Positions 44,961 to 56,064 of a stretch of DNA of 64,000 bases are shown here, piece by piece. The translations under genes were made by a program, and so were the position numbers. Origin of the DNA: Aspidapion aeneum (taxonomy: Eukaryota; Arthropoda; Insecta; Coleoptera; Brentidae); NCBI GenBank assembly GCA_963576565.1, contig OY755042.1:2656112-2720111 (forward strand). Direction: 5' to 3'. A model generated the notes under the pieces. The model did not search any database. It had not been told where the DNA came from and was given only the letters and a program-made list of their open reading frames with translations. How positions within the stretch are numbered: the first letter of the stretch is position 1; every line of letters starts with the position of its first letter.

Positions 44961-45020
44961 CCTGCCTCATCGGCAACTGAAGAGTTGGATGAAATTATGG
45001 AAAGTTTATCAAACATGGAG
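44961..45020 (+). CDS. Pax: Candidate alternative/extra LD4-like paxillin exon (60 nt)
   Basis: A 60-base open segment is bounded by CACGCAG at 44954-44960 and GTATAT at 45021. It encodes PASSATEELDEIMESLSNME, which parallels the end of the LD4 exon ([18 protein letters not shown]) residue for residue. It is phase 0 on both sides, exactly what is needed between the LD4 exon (ends phase 0) and the LD5 exon (starts phase 0). It could therefore be skipped, added in tandem with LD4, or exchanged for the 3' end of it. Base differences are mostly at third positions and conservative changes, with no stop, which argues for selection rather than decay. The polypyrimidine tract before the acceptor is poor and the donor is non-optimal, as is common for regulated exons. 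RNA evidence would decide. Confidence 0.7.
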
Positions 45021-45150
45021 GTATATATATTTTATTTTTTACGTAGTTTTAGCTGTTAGGCACGTTTTCTAAGCGTATAAGATGTTAAGGTTGAAGCTGA
45101 AGCTGAAGATAGTTGAAGCTAATTAGACTTTTTTATTCGATCATCTGTAT

Positions 45151-45870
45151 TAGCTCACACATATACTATACTATAGTAGTGTGAGCTATGGTGATCCTAA
45201 TTTTTTCAAGAAAAAAAAAGTTGCTCTGATTTCAAAAATTTTTATATATCTTTGCGTTTCAGATGATTTTGAAACTTTTTTGTCGCGCCGTCTGTCTGTC
45301 TGTCTGTATGTCTGTAACGACCAACGCGCATAACTCAAAAACCGCTAGGCCGATATTAATGAAATTTGGTACCTAGGCTGGGTCTTGGGTCGAGATGGTT
45401 CCATTTAAAAATGAACAAAATCCACGGAACACAAGCCAAATAAAAGGGTGGGGAAAGATTTCAAAAATTAGAGTTTATGTGAAAATATGGCGTGTGTGGT
45501 ATCAAACGAAAGGTAATTGAGTATGGAGTTAAACAAAATATATTTTAGATTTTTTTTCTTCAAAAAGGGTGGGGGTAGATTTAAAAAATTAGAGTTTACG
45601 TGAAAATATGGCGTGTGTGATATCAAACGAAAGGTAATTAAGTCCGGAGTTAAACAAAATACATTTTAGTTTTTGTTTTTTAAGGGTGGGGGTAGATTTC
45701 AAAAATTTGAGTTAAGTCAAAACATGGCTTGTGTGGTATCAAACAAGAGGTAATTTAGTCTGGAGTTGAATAAGATATATTTCAGGTTTTAGTTTTATTA
45801 GCTCGCACGTACACTATAACTATTGTACCTAGTGTGAGCATAGGGGCCCATATATTGGCAGAGTATTTTT
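45151..45870 (+). mobile_element. Hairpin/CTGT family element, copy C (most regular copy)
   Basis: Order: hairpin AGCTCACACATATACTATAC...GTGTGAGCT (45152-45188), A/T segment, CTGT microsatellite (45291-45310), core AACGACCAACGCGCATAACT. Next are three ~115-bp units each ending near AATTGAGT/TAGTCTGGAGTT, then a second hairpin (AGCTCGCACGTACACTATAA...GTGTGAGC, 45800-45839) and the end GGCAGAGTATTTTT. It starts 130 bases after the LD4-like exon. Confidence 0.8.
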
Positions 45871-46264
45871 CTATTTGATCATTTTATTATAAGGAAACAA
45901 TTCTTTACCAAATCCCGTGGTCAGATTTTGGAGTTAGTTTCGTGACAGTTTCTAATTGGATTAAAATGTTGAAATTTGTCTACACTTAACTTATAGTTGA
46001 GTGGCTTATAGTCAAAAATACCCCATATCGATTGGTAATAGATCACACAATTTTACCGGATGTTTGCTTTCTTTCATTTTAAGGAGGAGGGCCTGTCACG
46101 TCATAAATCGAAGATGGTGGCTTTTTTCGTGTCTTACAAACTTTGGCTTATAACTTTTGCCAAAGTAGTTTAAAAGATATATTTTTTTTTATAAATATTA
46201 AAAAACAGTAACTTTTTTTACCTAACAAAAACATTGAAAGTGGAATTGTAGACTACCCTAAACC

Positions 46265-47428
46265 CATTGGCGTAGCTAGCCTTGCTTTACAGGGGGGGCC
46301 GTGGCCCCGGTCTATCTTGAACAAAAAGCAAACATAGGTTTTAAAGAGTCGTGCAAAGTGTGCAATGAATAAAAAAAAATACGCGCATTAAATGTTAATA
46401 TTTTAATATAACAAATTTAATAATATATTTACCAACTTATTTATATGTATACACACAGGAAGTATGTAATTCAGCAATTCTACAAATAAAATTTTCTACG
46501 TCGCTGACTGAAAGCGTCTACCACACATCTTTTTCTATGAATAACAATGACAAACCTGAGTGTCATAATTGTTCTAAGCCAATTAAAAACTCTCCTCATG
46601 GCAGAGAAAGACCTCTCGCAAGTTGCACTTGAAATTGGAAGAATACTCGCAACTTTAAAAAGTTGTTAGAGGTTTGGATAGGTGTTTTCTGCTATATGTT
46701 GTTTGATAGAATCATGACCAACAGTTTGATTTAACCGAAAAATACAATTCTTTAAAACGGTCATTTCTGCTCTTAGAGCAGAAGTATTAATATTAAAAAT
46801 TTCCCGGTATTGCTCGACGAATTTATTCCATTTAACGACGTGGGAAAACTTAATATGAAAATGGTTATGAAATTGTCACCAAAATAGGAAAATTTCCATA
46901 AGACACTAAACGCTAACCTCAAAAAAACTAAAAAGATTATTATATTTATTTTAGAAAAACAGTTTAAAAAGGTCTTTTATAACCTTACGACATCTACAAC
47001 CCGATTTCGGAAACAGAGGGGCAAAAGTCGATGTCTTTATTAAATGCGAAATTTAACTTACACTTCTATAATATTTTACAAGATGTCGCCAATATGTATG
47101 AAATATTCAATATGCATAATTATGTTTAAATTTAAAAAATATTTTTGGGAAATTGCATAAGTGCAGAAAAGTTACCGATAATTTAAAGAGAAAAAGCCTA
47201 ATTCCGCAAGACAAGGGCTTTTTCCTGAAATGTAAACTATCTGAATGATTTTAAATTTTAATGCACCTATTTTATTTGAATATTTCCCGAATAATAATAG
47301 AAAAGTATGTATTTTCAGCGTCATGTTCTTTTACTAGTAGTCGGTAGGGGAGGCCTAAAATATCTTAGGGGGGGCCTGAGGGACTTCAGGGGGGGCCAGG
47401 CCCCCCCTGGCCCCCCTAGCTACGCCAA
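46265..47428 (-). mobile_element. hAT element, copy 2, with broken transposase fragment
   Basis: It starts CATTGGCGTAGCTAGCCTTG and ends CTAGCTACGCCAA, colinear with 40217-41435 but with small deletions. The transposase fragment at 46480-46770 (minus) has lost about 30 bases around the ERSFSAM-to-SGLSL region and is frameshifted. A clean 8-bp duplication is not visible. The sequence right of the element (CCGATTGATTATGGATCA) resembles 48047-48065, suggesting insertion into a repeated target. Confidence 0.8.
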
Positions 47429-48438
47429 CCGATTGATTATGGATCATCCAATTTAAGTAAGAGCGCCTCTGTGACGTTATAAATCCAAGATTGCGATTAT
47501 TTTTTCACAAACTTTTGCTTTTAACTTTTGCCCCATCAACTTTACAGAAAAAATAAATCGGTTATGATTTGTTCGCAAGAGAACAACAATTTACTTGCCG
47601 TTTTAATAAGCTTTATATTTTAAGAACTAATAAAGATATTGTTATATCTTAAAACAGTGGCGTATCCAGGCCCTGATCTTGGGAGGGGTAATTTAGTCAA
47701 ACAACACATAGTTGCTAAATAAAAGCCCATATTATCTGTGTTACTCTACAAATTTAAGCCATTTAGTTAATTTTAAACAAATATCGCTAAGGGTGGTCCG
47801 AGTTTGTCAATAATAAAGAAAGTTTAATGCGCCGCAGGCAAAAATTTTGAATTTTTGTGGAAAAATCCTTACGTTTTACCAATCTTGGGGGGAGTAATTA
47901 CCCCCAGTACCCTTCCTTGTATACGCCGGTGTCTCAAAAACTAAAAAAGATATTGTTAGTTTTTTAAATACTAAAAAAATTATAAAAATTGAAGTTGGGC
48001 AAGAAAGAAAGTCAAAGAAATCTTTTTGGTTTAAACTATCCTTAACCGATTGATGATGGATCACTCAATATTAAGTCGTCGGGTGTTTGCCTCAAATTTG
48101 AGTAACCGAGTGTTCGCTTATTGTGTTAGTTTTTAAGATATAAAGCTAATTTCTTTACTATCTTAATTGTTGTTCTATTGCAAACGAAAATGGTATTAGG
48201 AGTTGTTTTGTAAAACTAATTTTGCAAAAGTTATAAGCCAAAGTTTGTGAAAAAACATGACAAAGTCGCCATCTTGGATTATTGACGTCATACCGGCCCT
48301 CCTACTCAAATGGGAGGCAAACACCCGGTGACTTGAAATTGTGATATATAATATATAATCTTCCACATTTATCCCACGGGATACCATAACCGAGTGGATA
48401 TATTTTTTAGATTCTTGATTAACTTTTTTACGTTTTTT
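47429..48438. repeat. Diverged copies of a CGATTGATNATGGATCA repeat
   Basis: Segments at 46025-46150, 47430-47530, 48040-48110 and, inverted, 48230-48300 share strings such as GACGTCATA, AAGATGGCG-type words and CAAACTTTGGCTTATAACTT. They form an old interspersed or locally duplicated family. No ORF of interest is present. Confidence 0.5.
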
Positions 48439-49470
<1,032 letters not shown>

Positions 49471-49537
49471 TGAGATATTTTTTACCTACAATAGTATAAA
49501 TTAAGGCTGGCCAATATTAGGGCTATCCATGTATTAA

Positions 49538-50228
49538 AATAAATGTTAAAAAATATTTATATTGTGTCCCCTTTTTAGGCCATTCGTGTCAAGGGTTAAA
49601 AAAAAATAATTTGTGGTTCGATTTTTAAGTTCTGTTGAAATTAGATTTCACAATTTATTTTTGAAAATCTAAACCACCTGTTGCTAAACTACCTGTTTTT
49701 AAGCAACCTGTTGAGTCAGATGACCTGAATAAAACGTTCTTGCATTTTTTATAAATAAATAAATATAAGTTTATTTAAATTAAAAAAAGATACAGGCGTG
49801 TTGTGCCTTAAACTTCATAAAAATTGAAAACTAATAAACAATTCCCATCAAAGGTACAAAGGAACCATGGGTTGCAACTTTGTTGGAATAAATGTTAAAA
49901 AATGTTTATATTGTGTCCCCTTTTTAGGCCATTCGTGTCAAGGGTTAAAAAAAAATAATTTGTGGTTCGATTTTTAAGTTCTGTCGAAATTAGATTTCAC
50001 AATTTATTTTTGAAAATCTAAACCACCTGTTGCTAAACTACCTGTTTCTAAGCAACCTGTTGAGTCAGATGACCTGAATAAAACGTTCTTGCATTTTTTA
50101 TAAATAAATAAATATAAGTTTATTTAAATTAAAAAAAGATACAGGCATGTTGTGTCTTAAACTTAACAAAAATTGAAAACTAATTCCCATCAAAGGTACA
50201 AAGGAACCATAGGTTGCAACTTTGTTGG
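49538..50228. repeat. Tandem duplication, two units of ~349/342 bp
   Basis: Units at 49538-49886 and 49887-50228 are about 97% alike by eye. Both start AATAAATGTTAAAAAATRTT and end AGGTTGCAACTTTGTTGG or similar. They contain CACCTGTTGCTAAACTACCT. The second has a small deletion near 50180. No ORF is present. Confidence 0.9.
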
Positions 50229-50583
50229 TAATTTTTTAATAATAAATAATGCATGATTTGTTGCGTTTTAGTTTTATAAAAAAGGCGTTTTTATTTTAAT
50301 TTTAATATAGTATAATTAACATTAAAAAAGCTTCTTATTTTGTTCATGATATAACAGCGTCGCGTCGACGGGTTCAGAAAAGCTCTACGAAAATAACCCG
50401 CGTATTTTGGGAATCGCCAAAACACACGTCGCGTCCCCACTATCTCTCTCTAGCGCGTGTATTAATTATGTTTTCATTTTTCTTGTATTTTATTTACAGG
50501 GTGTGACAAGTAAAATATTCGTGTTTATCTTCTAAAATATTTTCACTGAATAAATAAGAAAAATTAGATAACAAAAAGATTTT

Positions 50584-50655
50584 ACCTCAGACTGGATTTG
50601 AACCAGTGACCTCCCGCTTACTAGACTGATGCTCTATCAACTAAGCTACCGAGGT
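50584..50655 (-). tRNA. tRNA-Thr(AGT)-like sequence (pseudo-tRNA or SINE head)
   Basis: The minus strand gives a 72-base cloverleaf. The acceptor stem is ACCTCGG with CTGAGGT (one G-U), the D arm is GCTT...GAGC, and the T arm ACTGG-TTCAAAT-CCAGT is perfect. The anticodon loop CTAGTAA predicts anticodon AGT. A T run at 50573-50577 could end pol III transcription. However, the anticodon stem is poor (TCAGT against GCGGG: one mismatch and two G-U), and D-loop G19 is A. That fits a decayed tRNA or the head of a tRNA-derived SINE better than a working tRNA. A 3' element body was not delimited. Confidence 0.6.
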
Positions 50656-51639
50656 ACTGGTAGTACAATGAATAGAGGAGTTTTACCCTACAAAAAGTCC
50701 GGTAGTTTTGAATTTTGGATATGTTATTAAGGTCGAAAGGGTAGTTAAAAATCTGAGTTTTCGTCACCCCCACCCCTGTGCTTCCTCCGCCATCTTGAAA
50801 AAAACCATCAAAAATTGGTACTTTTTGTAGTTTTTTGCCTGTAACTTCCTTCCAGTACACTAAATCGCAAAAAGAGTTATATGAATTTTTTTAGAGGATA
50901 TAATTATCTACAATTGAGTAGTACTATGGTTGTTCTGTGAGCAGTAGTAACGGAGCTAGCTATTTCCAAAAATGACTAAAATCACGTGCTTGGGCAAATT
51001 TTCAGATTTTTTCTACTTTAGACGGCATAAGCTCCGAAATACTTTGTTCTAGGGAAAAGTTCTAAGAACATATCTTGTAGAGAATTTTATCAGCTACAAA
51101 ATCCATTTTTTAAATGTATTTTTAAATATTGTAATGGAGTGGGAGTAACTTTTAACTTAAAGTACGTAAGTTAGAAAATAATAATTTTTTTAAATTTAGT
51201 GCTTTAAACGGCACGTTTTTTATTTATTTTTATTTTTTTGTGTAAATTTAGTGACGTACAAAAAGGTTAGAGAGCTTAGGGGTCAAACACCTCCTTAAAC
51301 TAACCACCTCTTCAAAACCCCCCCCCCAGACCCCCAAAAACCTAACATATTTAGGTTTTCTCAAATTTTCTCAAAAAATACGCTTCTAAGAGAAAAATGT
51401 GTAATATACTTTATTGTAGACAATGAAATTTCCTTTTGAAAACGGTACAACTCGATGGGGGTCAACTATTTATAAACTCTTTATATAATAAATTCAGAGG
51501 CGCCCGTAAATTTAACCAATTTTAAAAAATCATAAATTAAAATATTTTTGTTACAAGTTTTATCTAATTTTTTCAAAAACTAAGCCAAATATGAAATTTA
51601 CCCCCCTCCCCTGGAAAAAGATTATATTACATATAAAAA

Positions 51640-51690
51640 AAAATCCGTCGACTATTACCCCCCCCCCAAGGTTTTGAACCAGATCCGCGC
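51640..51690. repeat. Partial end of a CCGCGCTTG-type MITE
   Basis: The C-run and CCAGATCCGCGCTTG match, inverted, the end of the MITE at 62312-62453 (CAAGCGCGGATCTGG). Only one side is present. Confidence 0.55.
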
Positions 51691-51789
51691 TTGCTATAAA
51701 TGGACGTTCGTCTCTTTGTCAGTTATCGTCTACAGGCGAAAAGTAGCCACATTATTTTTCTTTAGATCTGCTCTATCGCCTGTAGCATA

Positions 51790-53190
51790 ATGTTATGGAT
51801 TCTTTCCAGTTTTACCACCGTACTTGATTTCTGCCGTTACTCCGTCTTTTCCAAGTAATTCGTTATTTTTCTTTAATGCTCTCTTTATTTTGGCTTTACT
51901 TATTTCATGTTGTAGCTCTGAATTTATGTTCTTTATTTTTGTTTGGAGTTTCTTCATGGTTTCTCGTGATGGTTCCCTTTTTGTTTGGTACAATTCTGTA
52001 TAGAATAGTTCTGTGATATTTGTGATATCCTCTTTAACGTTAGTTTCTATGCCGTTCATTTCCTTTATTTTAATTGTTTTATATCTACCTAGAGTCTTCC
52101 TTAGACATTTCATAATTCTGTTATTTTTGGTTATTTTCTATAACTCTCTCAACTTTTATTTCATGGCTCTTTCTTTTATTTTCTTTTATCGTTTTTCTTA
52201 TATAGTTTTATTTCTGTGTATATTATAGATGTGTTTAAGACAAAAAACATTATCACTACCTGCACAAAACCCACTTTGCTCTTCTTCGTGTTCATGAAAA
52301 TCATTCTCTATTAGATCTCTAAGAATCCTACCGTACAATCTACTTAGAGTACTGGTTACTGAAATTCCTCTGCAATTGTTGCAATCCAGCTTGTTTATTT
52401 TTTAGGCGTCGGACAACGTAGAAAAACTTTCTAAACCGACATAGTAGTAGTATTCTATAGATGTTCTTTTTCCTTCTCTCTCGAGGTTTCGTCTTTTTTC
52501 ATCAGTCTCTTTATTTCTTCTGATATACAATTTTCTCTCTTTTTGTGCAATATCTTTTCCTACTTTGGTTATAGCTCTTGTCATCATTTATTTCATGTAT
52601 ATTTTCATTTTCGCATCTTAAGTTTTGGGTTAGCTGTTCCATTAGCCTTTCTTTGTATAAAGCTTTATTTTGTGTAAGTTTATTCATGTCACGTTGTATA
52701 GGATGAGTTCATTGCATAAAGGTGTTTTTCCTTTAAACAATTCATTAGGGTGTACCCTGTCATTCCTTTGGTTATATCCAAAATCCCCTATTTTAACCTC
52801 TTCTATGTTCATTTTCTTACCTAATTTGGCATTGAAATCTCCCGTTGCCATTGTAAGATGTGTTTTGTGTTCTTCCATAGCTTCTGAGATGTCTTCATAG
52901 AATGCTTCAATGTGCTTGTCATCGTAGGTAGAAAAGTGGGGGCGTATACTTGAATAACTTTAAGTGATGTTCTTTTCATGTTGAGTGTAAGATAGGCAAC
53001 GCGATCTGAGATTCCTTCCATGGACGTGGTTACTTATTGCTTTATTTATTATGAATCCTACTCCGAAGTTGCTATTATCTCCACTACCTTTATGGTATAG
53101 TAGATTACCGGAGTTCAGTTTTCTCCGATTTCCTGATTTTTGTCGGGTTTCTGACATGCCTTCAATGACCCATTTTATCCTTGTCAGTTC
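51790..53190 (-). pseudogene. RTE-type LINE mosaic (endonuclease and pre-polymerase parts)
   Basis: Minus-strand pieces, 5' to 3': MSETRQKSGNRRKLNSGNLL (about 53150), YTQHEKNIT-like and VIQVYAPTFLPTMTST (about 52950, typical of endonuclease IQVYAPT). Next are MATGDFNAKLGKKMNIEEVK with GDFGYNQRNDRVHPNELF (52684-52878). GDFNA is the catalytic Asp/Asn motif of the AP-type endonuclease, as in CFDP2-like RTE proteins. Then a stretch of decayed frame, then DITNITELFYTELYQTKREP (51793-52113), the linker before reverse transcriptase. Polymerase text (RLYGRILRD-like) at 52230-52400 is out of order. A plus-orientation 3' tail fragment lies at 52403-52452. Confidence 0.8.
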
Positions 53191-53212
53191 TTTCTCTATT
53201 TTTCGTCGATGT

Positions 53213-53760
53213 TCATTGACCTAATAGTCTACTAGTTTTTGTTTTGTTTTTGAACGTCCCCCAGATTTCGTGAGGCAGACCATAGCCGTGTAGGATTCGG
53301 AGAGTTTCCTTCCCACCTAGGTACCAATTCCTTTCGTTTTCAAACTCGCCATGACTTTTTCCATTGGGGGGTAGTGGCATTAAAACACCACGCTTGCCAG
53401 GCGTGTTTGTGAGTTTATATGCAGCCGCCCAATCTGGGACAGACGCTGTTTGCAGCCGTTTATTATGAGTCAGACCATGCTGTGTTTTTTCTTTTCTATT
53501 TTTCCCAAAAAGAAGGTTTGCCACCTATACTATGTTCGCCGTACCGAGGTCCTTCCTCTCCGCCTTTCGTACCGGTGTGGTTTTCTCTCATATCCCTGGG
53601 AAAGGGACGCCAGACAGGTGCTAACCCTCTGGGTCAGAGAGTACCTGAAATCTACGGAAGGCAGAGGTTGATTCATTTCCCCTGAGACATCTTTTGAGGT
53701 ATGCCCGTACCTTAAAAATGGACCCTCGAATAGATAACACTGGCCAACACACATTTGGAG
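53213..53760 (-). pseudogene. Probable 5' region of the same LINE
   Basis: The minus frame 53213-53524 is open for 103 codons (HGLTHNKRLQTASVPDWAAA, MPLPPNGKSHGEFENERNWY). A further open segment covers 53530-53754. It directly precedes the endonuclease pieces in LINE orientation, so it is probably 5' UTR or ORF start of the RTE element. I do not recognise a domain. It is clearly less AT-rich than its surroundings. Confidence 0.4.
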
Positions 53761-54040
53761 GAGCCGGCGATTTTTTAACTGTTCCTGGGTAATTTTTGAT
53801 TGGTGAATCTGACATAACCTTCAGATTTTGTCTATAAGATCTAGTTATTAAAATAGGAATTATTTACTCTTTTTAACCTCTATATATATATTTTACGTTA
53901 AAACTATGACTATTGCCAGTAACAAAACAAAAATATATATAATTAAATATTTATTATAAAAAGTAGCTCAACATACATTCATACTCATATTAGTCTCTAT
54001 CACCTACAAATTTTCTTTTATACGACTTTCTAGCATGGAG

Positions 54041-55557
54041 TTAACTGGTGTAGTCTCGTTGAAGGTTCCAACAGTAGTCGGCCATCATGTGGCTATCCCA
54101 TCGTCTTTGATATCGATCTTCCATAGTTTTAATATCCTGATGGAATCTTTCTCCCTGTTCTTCACTACAGTCACGTAAATATTCTGGAAAGCGATCTAGG
54201 TGGCTATGGAGGTAGTGAACTTTTATACTCATGTTACAACCGAGAATATGAAAATTTGAAAGCATGGTTTCCACTAATTCTATGTAATTCTCTGCTTTGT
54301 GATTTCCAAGAAAATTTTTAACTACTTGAACAAAGGAAACCCAAGCGTTAGATTCAGTCTCATTCATTGATGTGGTGAACTGTGGCTCTTTAATAAGTTG
54401 CCTTATTTGAGGACCATCAAATATACCAGCTTTTAGTTTTTCCATGCTAATCCCAGGAAACTTACGTGAGAAGCACCCAAAAAAATTTCCATCTCGATCT
54501 CAAGCTTTCACAAACTGCTTCATAAGCCCCAACTTGATATGCAAGGGTGGTAGTAAGATTTTTTCTCTCGTAACTAAAGGTTCATTCACTACTCACTTTA
54601 CTGCCCAAGGAGAAAGTTCACCATTTTTAAATCAACAGAAATTGCCCACTGATGTTGTTCGTATTTAATTTGTTTCAAAACTTGTGATATTGTTTTATAC
54701 TCCCCTTTCCTGGTAGTAGAATGTCCAATAGGAACTGAGACATTTTTGTTACCGTTATGTAAAAGGACACATTTTAAACTACGTTTTGAACTGTCAATGA
54801 AAAGGCACCAATCGTCTGAAGTGTATTCTGGCAAACCCATTTTTTCTAAGAGTCCTTTTATATCGTTACAGAATACCAGCTTATTTTCCTGAGTGAAAAA
54901 ATGCAGCAGATCCTTTTCTCTTTTACGATAAACTGTAACTTTAGTGCCTGGATAAAGAAGGTTCTTTTCTTTTAATCTGGATGCAAGTAATTCAGCACAC
55001 TCCTTTGAGAGGTACGAGATCGTTCAGTTCTTGTTGATTAAAACACTCAGTATAAATCTGCTTCAAATTTACTGTCGTTTTTTGATTGCATTTTTTGAAC
55101 TTCATCAGACGTTGATGTTTCTGTATCATCTTCCAGGATTTCAGGAAGACCGCTGAAGGTTGGAATGGGAATTTCCTTAGAGTCCGGTACAGGTCTTTTT
55201 GCAGAATCTAGATCAGGATATGTTCATTTATGCCTTTAATATTAACGGTTCCCTCCAAACCATTGGTATACCAAATTTCAGGCCCTTTCTATTTCCAATT
55301 GTCCACTGTCGCAAATGTTCAACACATGTTTTACACACCACATGTGGAGACCAAGATTTATATTAATCTTCCAAATGAACGCTAAAATAGGCAAGACAAG
55401 ACCTTTTCACAAATTCAGAAATAGTTTTTCTACTTTCTTTCAAAGTGTATTCGCCACATACATAAGAAAAAATATCTGGATGGTTTACAGAGCTACGCCT
55501 GCTTATGGATGCCATTGTTTTAGTTTTGACACTATAAAACGACGAAAATGTACACAA
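54041..55557 (-). pseudogene. Decayed copy of a widespread multicopy arthropod gene (function unknown)
   Basis: Minus-strand order: ISRRSSVNHPDIFSYVCGEY and SEFVKRSCLAYFSVHLED (55557-55363), DLDSAKRPVPDSKEIPIPTF (about 55210-55150), and MGLPEYTSDDWCLFIDSSKR with HQWAISVDLKMVNFLLGQ (54840-54598). Then MEKLKAGIFDGPQIRQLIKE, GCNMSIKVHYLHSHLDRFPE, YLRDCSEEQGERFHQDIKTM and RWDSHMMADYCWNL (54445-54041). I know this architecture from large families of uncharacterised intron-poor proteins in spiders, aphids and other arthropods that spread like mobile genes. The N-terminal VCGEYT region carries a Cys-rich motif. Several frameshifts and internal deletions are visible, so the copy is dead. The family's biochemical function is not known to me. 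Confidence 0.72.
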
Positions 55558-55666
55558 AATTTATTTACAAAAACTAACCAAAGTTGAGAAGGACAAAGGT
55601 AGACGAAAGGTACTATGTTTCCAAAACCAATTAGTCGGGGTTTAGCAGGTATGTGGAAATTCGATC

Positions 55667-55932
55667 ATAGCGAAATCCAAACACGTCAAACAGACGGAAC
55701 CCATCAATTTACCGTCAAAATAGAGGCACCAAGAACCTCATTATATCAGAATTCATATCTCTAGAGAACAGCATCGCTGTGGAATAAACTCCCTGCGACA
55801 GTTTTCCCTGCAGGTTACAACCTGAACCGTTTCAAAACCAACATACACCAACATTTCCGCGCACTGCCGCTTCTCGAGTGTGATAGGGATCTCCTTGCGA
55901 GTGCGCATAACTGTAAAAAAAAATAAAAAATA
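55667..55932 (+). pseudogene. LINE 3' tail, second copy of the family at 16600-18046
   Basis: The + strand reads RQTDGTHQFTVKIEAPRTSL, then a TAG stop after NSYL, then RTASLWNKLPATVFPAGYNL, NRFKTNIHQHFRALPLLECD and ASAHNCKKK with an A-rich tail at 55915-55930. It matches the last ~85 codons and 3' end of the minus-strand LINE at 16600-18046. The 5' truncation is severe. The stop after NSYL is at the same codon as in that copy but is TAG rather than TGA. Confidence 0.85.
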
Positions 55933-56064
55933 TATAAAATAGAATAAAATTAATAGGATTCAGTAATGCGGGTTAATCAGGTCTAGGAATATTGGTTTAC
56001 TGACAATTTCAGGTAAATTTGGCTAATTAGATCCCAGTTTTGAATACCAAATTTCTAAATCAAA

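Noticed and set aside
46265..47428. 8-bp duplication for the second hAT copy
   Set aside because: The candidate left flank CCTAAACC is not repeated on the right; only a short AACC match remains, so no duplication is claimed.
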